From assembly GCA_937934165.1 (NCBI GenBank), contig CALGZX010000089.1, forward strand, positions 1 to 19,232: a DNA stretch of 19,232 nucleotides. The letters run 5' to 3'. Under the pieces are notes generated by a model. It was not told the DNA's origin. It was given only the letters and a program-made list of their open reading frames with translations, and did no database searches. This DNA comes from an uncultured Collinsella sp. (GTDB lineage Bacteria > Actinomycetota > Coriobacteriia > Coriobacteriales > Coriobacteriaceae). Below, one piece after another: positions 1 to 8,112 of the stretch (position 1 is its first letter; every line of letters begins with the position of its first letter). A program made the translations under genes and the position numbers.

Positions 1-2
1 CT

Positions 3-38
3 GCGGGAATGGCCTATTTGCTCAATGTGTTCGGCTGA
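3..38 (+). CDS. 3' end of an upstream gene (partial, unknown)
   Basis: One frame reads AGMAYLLNVFG and then stops at TGA. The hydrophobic tail would suit a membrane protein, but eleven residues cannot identify a family. The gene would begin outside the window, on the same strand as the M32 carboxypeptidase that follows about 90 bases later. The other forward frame open across this stretch runs on to a TAG at 67-69 and looks less protein-like. This is a weak call based on frame and position only. Confidence 0.3.
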   Translation, partial: AGMAYLLNVFG

Positions 39-129
39 GATCGGAAATCAACCGGTACAAGGCAGGTAGCTGTGCAAACTGGCCGTGCATCCGCCTGCGG
101 CGCTCGGCCTGCGAGATTAAGGATACGGT

Positions 130-1713
130 ATGGGAAAGAAACTCGATAAGAAGGCCAAGGTCGCCGTGGCAAAGGCCGCCAAGGGCGTCAAGGCCGCTAA
201 AGTCGACAAGGCCGTCAAAAAGTTCCGCAAACTCGAGGGCAAGCTGTGGACTCGTGAGTACCTGCTCAAGATTGCCGAGTTCGATGGAGCGACGATTGCT
301 CCTGCCAATGGTGCTGCCGCCCGTGCCGACGCCATGGGCACGCTTGCCGGCGAGCATCACAAGCTGCTGACCAGCGAGAAGTCCGTTGAGCTCGTACGCT
401 CGTTAGCGCGCGAGACCGTCGCCGGCGGCAAAATTGACGACCCGCAGCTGCTCGACAAGATCCGTGTGCTCGGTCGCGACCAGCGCGAGGCAAGCGTCAT
501 CCCCACCGAGGAGGCCGAGGCCTGGACCAGGCTCACCTGCGAGGCCGATGCCGTGTGGCACAAGGCCAAGACGGCCAATGACTGGGCGAGCTTTGAGCCC
601 TATGTGGATAGAATCGTCGCCCAACTTAAGCATCAGGCCGAACTTATGGACCCCAAGCGCGACCCATACGATGTTTGGCTCGACCAGTACGAGCGCGGCC
701 TTTCCGCCAAGAGCTTCGATGCGTTTTGCGATGAGGTCAAGGCGACGGTCGTGCCGCTCGTGCACGCCATCGGCGAGCGCAGCCAGCAGCCCGATGCCGA
801 CTTTTTGCACGCCCGCGTGCCCGAGGCCGCCCAGCGCGCCATGAGCTTCGACCTTATGAAGCTTGTCGGCCTGAACCTGGACGACACCACGCTTGCCTTT
901 ACCGAGCACCCGTTTAGCGAGGGCTTTGCCGTGGGTGACGCGCGCATCGCGACACACATCTACGAGGACGATTGCATCTCCAACGTCTACAGCATCATCC
1001 ACGAGGCGGGACACGCCATGTACGAGCTGGGCGTCAATCCTGCCTATGCGCGCACCTGTCTTGAGGGTGGCACCTCCATGGGCATCCACGAGAGTCAGAG
1101 CCGCTTTTTCGAGAACACCGTGGGTCGCAGCCGCGCCTTTATGGGACCGCTGCTCGAGGTGCTACGCCGCCACGCACCCGAGGTCTACGGCGACGTCGAC
1201 GAGGACACGCTCTACCACGCCGTGAACATCGCGCAGCCTTCGCTGATCCGCACCGAGGCCGACGAGCTCACCTATCCGCTGCACGTTATGGTGCGCTACG
1301 AGATCGAGCGCATGCTGTTTGCCGGCGAGGCCACGGCCAAGGACATCCCCGCGCTTTGGAACCGCTTCATGGATGAGTACCTGGGCATTCCGGTTCCCGA
1401 CGACACGCGTGGTTGCCTGCAGGATACGCACTGGAGCGGCGGCTCGTTTGGCTACTTCCCCACCTATGCGCTGGGCAGCGCCTACGACGCCATGTTTGTG
1501 CCGGCCATGTGCCGCGACGGCGTCGACCTTACCGCCGCCTGCGCGAGCGGCGACCTGACACCCGTCCGCGCCTGGCTGGGCGAGCACATTTGGCAGTGGG
1601 GCCGCGCCAAGGACGCGCCGGAGCTCATCAAGGGCGCCTGCGGCATGGCGTTCGATGCCCGCTACTACTGCAGCTACCTCCAAGACAAGTTCACCACGCT
1701 CTACGAGCTGTAA
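130..1713 (+). CDS. M32 family zinc carboxypeptidase (Taq type) with lysine-rich N-terminal tail
   Basis: A cytoplasmic metallocarboxypeptidase that removes C-terminal residues from peptides. The zinc motif HEAGH lies at residues 291-295, with Glu292 as catalytic base. The third ligand is Glu321 in HESQSRFFEN, 30 residues after His291, the spacing known for the Thermus enzyme. Length (527 aa) is slightly above the usual ~500 because residues 1-36 form a Lys/Ala-rich tail with about 13 lysines. The M32 N-terminal helices begin near residue 37 (KLWTREYLLKIAEFDG), where many homologues have a WDQ motif and this protein has FDG. The ATG at 130 is supported by AAGGA at 119-123. The gene stands alone, ends just before a strong terminator, and converges on glmM. 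Confidence 0.93.
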   Translation: MGKKLDKKAKVAVAKAAKGVKAAKVDKAVKKFRKLEGKLWTREYLLKIAEFDGATIAPANGAAARADAMGTLAGEHHKLLTSEKSVELVRSLARETVAGGKIDDPQLLDKIRVLGRDQREASVIPTEEAEAWTRLTCEADAVWHKAKTANDWASFEPYVDRIVAQLKHQAELMDPKRDPYDVWLDQYERGLSAKSFDAFCDEVKATVVPLVHAIGERSQQPDADFLHARVPEAAQRAMSFDLMKLVGLNLDDTTLAFTEHPFSEGFAVGDARIATHIYEDDCISNVYSIIHEAGHAMYELGVNPAYARTCLEGGTSMGIHESQSRFFENTVGRSRAFMGPLLEVLRRHAPEVYGDVDEDTLYHAVNIAQPSLIRTEADELTYPLHVMVRYEIERMLFAGEATAKDIPALWNRFMDEYLGIPVPDDTRGCLQDTHWSGGSFGYFPTYALGSAYDAMFVPAMCRDGVDLTAACASGDLTPVRAWLGEHIWQWGRAKDAPELIKGACGMAFDARYYCSYLQDKFTTLYEL

Positions 1714-1738
1714 GGCATAACCGACACGCCAACGCAAA

Positions 1739-1777
1739 GGGGACGCCGCGGAACCAATCCGCAGCGTCCCCTTTTTT
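1739..1777 (+). terminator. Rho-independent terminator after the M32 carboxypeptidase
   Basis: A 14-bp stem (1739-1752 with 1758-1771, one C/A mismatch) encloses a five-base loop and is followed by six T at 1772-1777. It lies 26 bases after the stop codon. Read on the other strand, the hairpin is followed by only three T, so it may also weakly end the convergent glmM transcript. The stem begins GGGGACG, like several other hairpins in the window. Confidence 0.9.
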
Positions 1778-1781
1778 CACC

Positions 1782-1810
1782 TAGTCGTTTAAGAACGTCC
1801 CCAATGACTA
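1782..1810. repeat. Small palindrome between convergent genes
   Basis: The arms TAGTCGTT (1782-1789) and AATGACTA (1803-1810) pair over 8 bp with one G/U. They enclose a 13-base core, TAAGAACGTCCCC. The element ends three bases from the glmM stop codon and sits immediately after the 1739-1777 terminator. It has no T-tract on either side, so it is unlikely to be a terminator. It may be a dispersed intergenic palindrome, which a genome-wide copy count would settle. Confidence 0.55.
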
Positions 1811-1812
1811 CC

Positions 1813-3144
1813 TTACAGAGCTTCCAGCGCGGCGGCGATGCGCTTCATGGCGGCGTCGGCGGCAGCTTGGTCGGGGGCTTCGGCCAAAACGCGAATCACA
1901 GACTCGGTTCCACTCTTGCGCACGAGCACGCGGCCCTCGCCTGCCAGCGCAGCCTCGGCCTCGGCGATGGCGTTCTGCACGCCCATGTTCTCGAGCGCGG
2001 CGTCCTTGTCCGCCACGTGCACGGCCACCTGCGCCTGTGGCAGCAGCTTGCACGGAGCCGTGAGCTGCGAGAGCGTCTCGCGCTCGGCACGAATCACTTC
2101 CATCACGCGCAGCGAGGTCATAATGCCGTCGCCCGTGCGCTCGATATCGCCAAAGATCGTATGGCCCGTCTGCTCGCCGCCCAGGCTGTAGCCGCCCTCG
2201 CGCATCTTGGCATACACGTGACGGTCGCCCACGCCGCTGGTCACGGCGCTCAGTCCGGCAAGCTCCAACGACTTGATCAGGCCAAAGTTGCTGGCGATCG
2301 TCGGTACCACGGTACCGCCCGAGAGACGCCCGTGCTTGTTCAGGTACACGCCGCACACGTACAAGATCTGGTCGCCGTCGACCACGCGGCCGCGCTCGTC
2401 CACGGCCAGGCAGCGGTCGGCATCGCCGTCGTAGGCAAAGCCCACATCCAGGCCCTGCTCCACCACGTGGCGCTGCAGGCGCTCAATATGCGTAGAGCCG
2501 CAGTCGACATTGATGTTAAAGCCGTCGGGCGCGGCATTGATCACGCGCACATCGGCGCCCAGTGCGTCGAACACCGGCTTGGCCACCGAGGATGCCGAGC
2601 CGTTGGCGCAATCGATGCCGATCTTGACGCCCTGCAGCGAAAAGTTCGCGCTGGCGATGAGCGAAGCAATGTAGCGGTTGCGACCCTGCATGTAGTCCAC
2701 CGTGGCGCCGATGTGGTTGTCCGTTGCCAGCGGCACCTCGCTCTTGCCATCGATGTAGTCCTCAATGAGCTCCAGCACGTCCTCGTCCATCTTAAAGCCG
2801 TCGCTGTTGACGAGCTTAATGCCGTTATCGCAAAACGGGTTGTGGCTCGCGCTGATCATGATGCCGCAATCGAAGCAGCCTTCCACAGTCTGATGCGCTA
2901 CGCCCGGCGTGGGGATCACGTGCAGCATATAGGCGTCCGCACCGCTCGCGACCAGGCCGCTCACCAGCGCCGCCTCGAACATATAACTCGAGCGACGCGT
3001 GTCCTTGCCCACGATCACGCGCGCCTTAGCACTGCGGTTGGCGCCGTAATACCAGCCCACAAAACGGCCAATCTTATAAGCGTGCTCTACCGTCAGCCCA
3101 ACGTTGGCCTCACCGCGAAAGCCGTCGGTGCCAAAGTACTTCAT
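1813..3144 (-). CDS. glmM: Phosphoglucosamine mutase GlmM
   Basis: Converts glucosamine-6-phosphate to glucosamine-1-phosphate, the step before UDP-GlcNAc in peptidoglycan synthesis, in the cytoplasm. All four alpha-D-phosphohexomutase signatures are visible: the N-terminal FGTDGFRG (4-11), the phosphoserine loop ISASHNP with Ser100 as the phosphorylated residue, the magnesium loop DGDAD (239-243), the sugar-binding GGEQTGH (322-328) and the phosphate-binding RKSGTES (409-415). RKSGTES differs slightly from the common RPSGTEP. The length, 443 aa, is normal. The ATG is preceded by AAGGAG with a suitable spacing. It lies 83 bases downstream of the DUF4012 gene on the same strand, with a hairpin between them, so it may be partly cotranscribed or have its own promoter. 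Confidence 0.96.
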   Translation of the reverse strand: MKYFGTDGFRGEANVGLTVEHAYKIGRFVGWYYGANRSAKARVIVGKDTRRSSYMFEAALVSGLVASGADAYMLHVIPTPGVAHQTVEGCFDCGIMISASHNPFCDNGIKLVNSDGFKMDEDVLELIEDYIDGKSEVPLATDNHIGATVDYMQGRNRYIASLIASANFSLQGVKIGIDCANGSASSVAKPVFDALGADVRVINAAPDGFNINVDCGSTHIERLQRHVVEQGLDVGFAYDGDADRCLAVDERGRVVDGDQILYVCGVYLNKHGRLSGGTVVPTIASNFGLIKSLELAGLSAVTSGVGDRHVYAKMREGGYSLGGEQTGHTIFGDIERTGDGIMTSLRVMEVIRAERETLSQLTAPCKLLPQAQVAVHVADKDAALENMGVQNAIAEAEAALAGEGRVLVRKSGTESVIRVLAEAPDQAAADAAMKRIAAALEAL

Positions 3145-3163
3145 GCGCTCTCCTTACAAAATA

Positions 3164-3190
3164 GGGGCGAACAGATTGCCTGTCCGCCCC
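3164..3190 (-). terminator. Hairpin between the DUF4012 gene and glmM, probable terminator
   Basis: Arms 3164-3174 and 3180-3190 form an 11-bp stem with one mismatch around a five-base loop. On the minus strand the stem is followed by TATTTT, a weak U-tract. It lies 37 bases after the DUF4012 stop and 19 bases before the glmM start. It could end the upstream transcript or act as a partial attenuator ahead of glmM. Confidence 0.65.
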
Positions 3191-3227
3191 AAAATGGTAC
3201 TCGATTATCTACGCTACCAGAAAAACC

Positions 3228-5540
3228 CTACGCCGACGCGCTGTCGCGAGCCGCCTGGCATGTAGGAGTCTGACGCAGCGTAAGCGGCTTGTCCCCCGCC
3301 TCGGCCGACGTGGTCAGCGTATACGTGATCGTCGTCGTCTCGCCAGCATGCAGGTCAACGGTACCCGAATAGAAGGGGATTCCATGCCACGTAGCGGCGC
3401 CAAGACCAAACTGGGTGCCCTCGACGGTCAGATCAGTAATGTTGCCGCCCGTCGGGGCAAACAACGAGACATTCAGACGCTCGTCGTCACGCGCGGCATC
3501 GGGTGCGCTCGCCGCAACGTAGTCGGGCAGCTTGCCAGCCTCCTCCTGCGTCATGATGTTCGTCAGGGTAACGGTGATGCGATAGGAGCACGTGCCGTCG
3601 CCGTTCTTCACGCCCTGGCCAATCTGCGTGTCGGCGTTCAGATACCAGTCGAGCTTGGAGAAGCTCAGGTTGTTAAAGTAAACGCCGGCAACGGGATCGG
3701 CACTCGGGTCATCCGGATCGGGCAGCGAAGCGTCAATGCCCGTCTCTTTGATGGCATTCTGCTCATCATCGTTTCTCATCCAAGCAATCAGGCGGCCCTC
3801 TTCGGCACCGCGCTCAACGGCGCTGACAAGCTTCGCAACATCGACATCGCCGATACCGCCAAGAATCTTGTCGAAGGCTGCGCTGGCGACGGATGCAAAG
3901 ATGCCGTCCGACTCCTCGACCGGATAGTTCCAGTACACATCGTGCATGAGGACCTTTGCGGCGTTAGTGGCGTCGACAACCGTTCCGTCGGGCAGTGACA
4001 CGTTACCGACCAGGCCCAGCAGATAGTGCAGGAACACCGGGTCGATACCGATGACGCCATCAACGTCCTGTCCATACTGGGACTTCCACAGCGCGGCGAC
4101 ACGCTGCGAGTTGCGGGGCCAATCAGGCGAATAGGTATTGCCCGAGTTGTACAGGTTACTGTGGTTGCCGAACAGCGCCTCATCCTCTTCGTCGACGCTC
4201 TCGACTGCCTCATCCTCGCTGAGTCCAATGCGGGGAACAAACTCGCCAATCGACATCTGGCCGTCAGTGACCGAAATCAGGCCCTGCGAACCGCCAAAGC
4301 CGCCGCAAGCACGAATCTCGACGTTGTTCATGGCGTACATAAGGTAGTTGCGCGTCTGGCCGTTGGCGCCGAGCATCTGGGGAAGGACGGGGGCGACCTT
4401 CTCCGCCGCGTCAACCGCGCCGTTGAGGGTGGCAAAGCCGTCCTTGGCCTTATCGACCAGCTCGGTCACCTGGGAAATATGAGTATCGCCAATGCCCTGG
4501 ACCTTCTCGTTGGCGCTCTTGAACACCTTCGAGCTGCTGGAAAGCGAATCGGCGACCGCCTGCAGCGCGGACACGTTAATCATGCCGTCCTGGAACAGCT
4601 TGCCGGGCGTAGCCTGCGAAAGGTTATCGGCCATGGGAACCAGCGCATTGCTCGAGACATCGGACAGGGCGTCAATCATGGTGCGGGCCGCATTGATATC
4701 GCTGCCATACACCGGGATAAACGAAGCCGCCGCCCACAGCGGGCTCGAGGTCTCCGCCTTCATGCTGTTACAGAGCTCATCGATCTTCTTCGCGTCGTCA
4801 GGCAGCGTCGAAAAATCGCCCGACGTGACCTTGTCCTTAAGGCCACCGACGATCTCGACAGCCTCCTTCGCTTCGCTCTTTACGGTCTTTGCCGAGTTAA
4901 GCAGCATAAAGCCGCTTGCGCCAAGCGCAACGAGAAGCACCGCGACTACAACGGCAATAATGGCGCCGGTGTGACGCTTTTTGCGCTCGCCCTTGCGATG
5001 GCGATGACGGACCAGACCGTCAGAGGTCGAACTCGGCGAAGCGTCGCCACCGTAGTTCAAGCCAAAATCGTAATAATCTTCCTTGGAACCCGAGCCCGCA
5101 AACTCGGCACCGCTATCATCCAGGCGGGCGAACGTGCCAGTCTCGGAGGCGCCGGTGTAAATCGTGCCAAGGTTACCCGTAAGCCCCGCGCCACCGGCAG
5201 AGGGAGTATTGTTGTCGGCCTTGCCGGCATTAACGTTGCCGGCGGCATTCGCGGCGTTGGCAGCACCTGCGTTGTTCGCAGGTGCCGAAGGAGCCCCGCT
5301 CGGCTGCGACGCGGAGGTTGCACCACCCGCAAAGACATTCCCTCTTGCACGGCCGGTCTTTTTTGCCTTTTGAGACTGCTCGTACAGAGCGGTAAACATC
5401 GCCGTCTCGCCCGGGGACACGCGCTTACCGGAACCGCCCTGTCCAGCGCCGCCCGGCGTGCCGGCCTTACCAGCCCCGTTCGGACGCGGCGGAACTGCAG
5501 GGCGGCCGCTATCGCTGCCCTTAAAGTGATTACCAGCCAT
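3228..5540 (-). CDS. Membrane-anchored DUF4012 domain protein
   Basis: Function unknown. DUF4012 proteins are cell-surface proteins common in Actinobacteria and some other Gram-positives. The first ~175 residues are low-complexity (Gly/Ala/Asn/Ser/Pro) and likely disordered and cytoplasmic. They are followed by a basic stretch (HRHRKGERKKRH) and one transmembrane helix at about residues 191-214 (IIAVVVAVLLVALGASGF). The external part contains the family hallmark NNVEIRACGGFGGSQG near residues 405-420. I chose the ATG at 5540 (MAGNHFKG), which gives 770 aa and has GAGGA upstream; the frame is open a little further, but only to a TTG at 5567. The topology (cytoplasmic tail, single anchor, large outer domain) resembles LytR-CpsA-Psr-type envelope proteins, but no such catalytic domain is seen. 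The glmM gene downstream fits an envelope theme. Confidence 0.85.
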   Translation of the reverse strand: MAGNHFKGSDSGRPAVPPRPNGAGKAGTPGGAGQGGSGKRVSPGETAMFTALYEQSQKAKKTGRARGNVFAGGATSASQPSGAPSAPANNAGAANAANAAGNVNAGKADNNTPSAGGAGLTGNLGTIYTGASETGTFARLDDSGAEFAGSGSKEDYYDFGLNYGGDASPSSTSDGLVRHRHRKGERKKRHTGAIIAVVVAVLLVALGASGFMLLNSAKTVKSEAKEAVEIVGGLKDKVTSGDFSTLPDDAKKIDELCNSMKAETSSPLWAAASFIPVYGSDINAARTMIDALSDVSSNALVPMADNLSQATPGKLFQDGMINVSALQAVADSLSSSSKVFKSANEKVQGIGDTHISQVTELVDKAKDGFATLNGAVDAAEKVAPVLPQMLGANGQTRNYLMYAMNNVEIRACGGFGGSQGLISVTDGQMSIGEFVPRIGLSEDEAVESVDEEDEALFGNHSNLYNSGNTYSPDWPRNSQRVAALWKSQYGQDVDGVIGIDPVFLHYLLGLVGNVSLPDGTVVDATNAAKVLMHDVYWNYPVEESDGIFASVASAAFDKILGGIGDVDVAKLVSAVERGAEEGRLIAWMRNDDEQNAIKETGIDASLPDPDDPSADPVAGVYFNNLSFSKLDWYLNADTQIGQGVKNGDGTCSYRITVTLTNIMTQEEAGKLPDYVAASAPDAARDDERLNVSLFAPTGGNITDLTVEGTQFGLGAATWHGIPFYSGTVDLHAGETTTITYTLTTSAEAGDKPLTLRQTPTCQAARDSASA

Positions 5541-5689
5541 AAAGAAATCCTCGCAATTGAGTCGCAATGAAAAAGTCCATAACGTTACTAGTTTATGGCA
5601 TTTTGAGCATCGACAGCTAAACTCCAGACACGGACATCAATTGGCGAAAATGCGGCACAACACCTTTTCTGTCTTGGCGGCGGCGCCAG

Positions 5690-6712
5690 CTACACCGTGA
5701 GGAACATCATCACGATGATCATGGCAAAGCCGATAAGGTCGGTCGGCAAAAACACCGTGCCCAGCATAACGGCGCTCGTGATGGTCGCCGAAACCGGCTC
5801 CACAGTTCCGATGAGGCTCGCGCGCACCGAGCCGATGTCCTTAACGCCCTGCATATAAAGCATGTAAGCAAAAAACGAGCCGATAACCACGAACACCGCG
5901 AGCGCCTCGATGCCGGCAGCGTCGAGCGCCGGCATATGCGCCCAGGGCTGCACGAAGGCACATGAGACCACGCCCGCCGTGAGCATTGCCGAACCCGTGA
6001 CGATGGGGCTGCCGTATTCGGGCAGGATCTTGGCGGGAATCACCGCCATACACGCGGCGCTGACCGCACACATAAGACCTGCTGCCAGGCCAAGCGGCGA
6101 GATATTCAGGCTGGTGGGGTCGCCGCCGGTGGCGATAAAAAAGGTTCCACCCAGAGCCAGGCCAATGCCGATGACTTCGCGAGTACGCGGCATGCGGCGA
6201 TCGGTCACGCAGGCGTAGCCCATGATGATAACGAGCTGCAGGCACTGGAGCACCGTCGCGGTTCCGGCGTTCGTCAGGCGCACGGCCGAAAGATAGCAAA
6301 ACTGGTTGAACAGCAGGCCAAAGGCGGTAAAGAGCAGCAGCTGCTTGCGATCGGCGGGTGTGGTCCAGAGCTTAATCAGGCGCTCGCGGTCGCGCGTAAC
6401 AACCACGGCCATAAAGAGCAGGCCGGCGAGAATCTGACGCACGCTCATAAGCCACAGCGTATCGACATGGTAGGTATCGAACAAAAAACTCGCGCTGGTG
6501 CCCGAGAAGCCCCAAAACGAACCGCCCACCAGCGTAGCCAAGACGCCCGTGATCATCTTGCGCGTCGAAGCGCTGTTCAGGCGGTCGCGCCATGCGCGAC
6601 GGGTGTTGCGGCTGAGCTCGTCGGTGCCCTCGGGCACATCAATGTTCGATATATCGGTCATCGGCACCGAAGCCCCTGCGCCTTCGACCTGCTCGACACA
6701 CTCTTTGCTCAT
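5690..6712 (-). CDS. EamA/DMT superfamily transporter
   Basis: An integral membrane permease of the drug/metabolite transporter superfamily with two EamA repeats. About ten hydrophobic helices are visible, the first at TGVLATLVGGSFWGFSGTSA and the last at the C-terminal GFAMIIVMMFLTV. The conserved end of repeat two is present (GTVEPVSATITSAVMLG). A ~50-residue charged N-terminal tail precedes the first helix. The substrate cannot be told from sequence; amino acids, nucleosides or metabolites are all possible. I chose the ATG at 6712 (MSKECVEQ, 340 aa), which has GGGGGAG five bases upstream. The frame stays open for 69 more codons, but that part has no transporter character. It lies 149 bases upstream of the DUF4012 gene on the same strand. 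Confidence 0.88.
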   Translation of the reverse strand: MSKECVEQVEGAGASVPMTDISNIDVPEGTDELSRNTRRAWRDRLNSASTRKMITGVLATLVGGSFWGFSGTSASFLFDTYHVDTLWLMSVRQILAGLLFMAVVVTRDRERLIKLWTTPADRKQLLLFTAFGLLFNQFCYLSAVRLTNAGTATVLQCLQLVIIMGYACVTDRRMPRTREVIGIGLALGGTFFIATGGDPTSLNISPLGLAAGLMCAVSAACMAVIPAKILPEYGSPIVTGSAMLTAGVVSCAFVQPWAHMPALDAAGIEALAVFVVIGSFFAYMLYMQGVKDIGSVRASLIGTVEPVSATITSAVMLGTVFLPTDLIGFAMIIVMMFLTV

Positions 6713-6943
6713 TCCACTCCCCCGAAACAGTCTGGAAGCAATTCGGCTTACCTTACCACGGCGAAGGCACCAGCTGGAGGCTTGTCCGCTTATCGGTAGG
6801 ACAATTCCGCAGGTGTCTTTCCATAGCTCGATACCGCAATGGCCTTGCATTATGCGACAGCCAAATCGCGGCAGCAGGCTCTTTTGAAATGGATGCGACA
6901 AAGCCCCCGAATTCCACAATGTAAGCGATTTTTAAAAATGTTC

Positions 6944-6972
6944 TTGCCACCGAGTTCAGGCTCCGTTATATT
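6944..6972 (+). promoter_or_regulatory. Promoter of the tRNA-Val gene
   Basis: TTGCCA at 6944-6949 and TATATT at 6967-6972 are separated by 17 bases, close to the sigma-70/SigA consensus. Transcription would start near 6979, leaving a leader of about 22 bases before the mature tRNA. No other gene start lies downstream. Confidence 0.75.
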
Positions 6973-7001
6973 ATCCCTTGCGCGCTTGCGCACCCTTAAT
7001 C

Positions 7002-7076
7002 GGGCGTTTAGCTCAGGGGGAGAGCGCTTCCCTGACACGGAAGAGGTCAGAAGTTCAAATCTTCTAACGCCCACCA
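7002..7076 (+). tRNA. tRNA-Val (anticodon GAC)
   Basis: A complete cloverleaf. The acceptor GGGCGTT (7002-7008) pairs with AACGCCC (7066-7072). The D-stem is GCTC/GAGC. The anticodon stem CTTCC/GGAAG surrounds the loop CTGACAC with anticodon GAC at 7034-7036. The T-stem AGAAG/CTTCT surrounds TTCAAAT. The discriminator base is A7073 and CCA is encoded (7074-7076). It reads valine GUC/GUU codons. Confidence 0.97.
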
Positions 7077-7084
7077 AATGTTCG

Positions 7085-7122
7085 CAGCTCAGAGGCTATG
7101 TCCTCTGGGCTGTTTTGTTTTA
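7085..7122 (+). terminator. Terminator of the tRNA-Val transcript
   Basis: CAGCTCAGAGG (7085-7095) pairs with CCTCTGGGCTG (7102-7112) over 11 bp, including one G/U, around a six-base loop. A T-rich tail (TTTTGTTTT) follows. It begins nine bases after the tRNA CCA end. Confidence 0.88.
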
Positions 7123-7370
7123 TGTCGCCAAATTAGCTGGCAGCTCCAACCGCCCAAACAACCACCCTGCCCATGCACAGAACCGCGTCAGCGACCCAAG
7201 TGCCTATCCCGGTTGACTCCACAGTCAATCAAAACCGCCCCAATAGTCACCGAGGCCGAGACCAACACGTCTCGAACCCATCCGCACCGCAACTTCTCAG
7301 CAAAACGCCGCGATGTCTGCGCCCTGCGGTATCCTTGAGCCACTTGCACCTGCAGCACCAAGGAGCCACC

Positions 7371-8057
7371 ATGCGCACCGAGCTCGATGTTCCCTTTTCG
7401 CACAAAGAAGAAGCCAAGGCGCTGGGCGCCAAATGGGACCGGATCAAGAAAATCTGGTATGTACCCAGCGGCGTCAACCCCGAGCCCTTTGCCGAGTGGC
7501 TGCCCGGTGTTGACCGATCCGACCCCTCAGCGCCGTATATATATCTAGTACTGGGCAAGCGTGAGTGCTGGAAGTGTCACAAAGAGACCTCGGTCGCGGC
7601 CTTCGGCATTCCCTATCGAACCGATAGCGACGAGAGCATCGCCATCGCGCACGCGCCCAACGAAGCCGGGCACATTGCCATCGACACGGTCAACGCCAAC
7701 GCACTCGCCATCGTGCCCGCTCTTGGCTGCGTGCCGGGCGAGATCCGCGACTACCTTCATAAGCGCTGCGGCTACAAGCCCGTAGGCGCGCGAGCCTCCA
7801 AAGCCCCGTCGCTCGGCAACACGTGCACCAGTTGCGACGCGCTGCAAGGCAGCCGCTATCTGTTCGAAGAGCCCTCGTCCCCGTTTGCCCTCACTGCCAT
7901 CAACAAGCTGCCGGCACTGGAGTTTGTGCGCGTCGAAGTTGCCGGCGTCTTCGGCATCCCGGCCACACGCACCGACTTTGACCAGGCGCTCTTTACCTGG
8001 GCACGCGACCATCACGCCGAGTTCCACAGGCAACTCGGTGAGGGGGTTTATTTGTAG
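7371..8057 (+). CDS. DUF5710 domain protein with two CxxC motifs
   Basis: Residues 4-44 match the DUF5710 pattern (ELDVPFSHKEEAKALGAKWD followed by KKIWYVPSG and FAEWLP). This small domain is often found in plasmid, phage and conjugative-element proteins such as primase-like or ssDNA-handling factors. The rest is unfamiliar. CWKC (66-69) and CTSC (152-155) could together form one zinc ribbon interrupted by an ~80-residue insertion. The C-terminal ~60 residues match nothing I recognise. The ATG at 7371 follows AAGGAG by five bases and gives 228 aa; upstream in-frame codons have no domain signal. It is tail-to-tail with the GATC restriction enzyme gene, 55 bases apart, at the edge of an accessory block. 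A role in nucleic-acid handling is inference. Confidence 0.8.
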   Translation: MRTELDVPFSHKEEAKALGAKWDRIKKIWYVPSGVNPEPFAEWLPGVDRSDPSAPYIYLVLGKRECWKCHKETSVAAFGIPYRTDSDESIAIAHAPNEAGHIAIDTVNANALAIVPALGCVPGEIRDYLHKRCGYKPVGARASKAPSLGNTCTSCDALQGSRYLFEEPSSPFALTAINKLPALEFVRVEVAGVFGIPATRTDFDQALFTWARDHHAEFHRQLGEGVYL

Positions 8058-8112
8058 GGGCAACATCGAGGTATCGAGGAGCAGGGGTTGATTGTTAAAT
8101 AATCTCGAAACG

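Noticed and set aside
7002..7076. tRNA-Val as an integration site for an island covering 7,100-13,700
   Set aside because: No second copy of the tRNA 3' end is found downstream; the best match is an 8-base AACGCCCA at 9671-9678. No integrase gene is present. An island remains possible but its borders cannot be shown.
8058..8112. Terminator between the convergent DUF5710 and endonuclease genes
   Set aside because: No stem longer than a few base pairs and no T-tract could be found in the 55-base gap.
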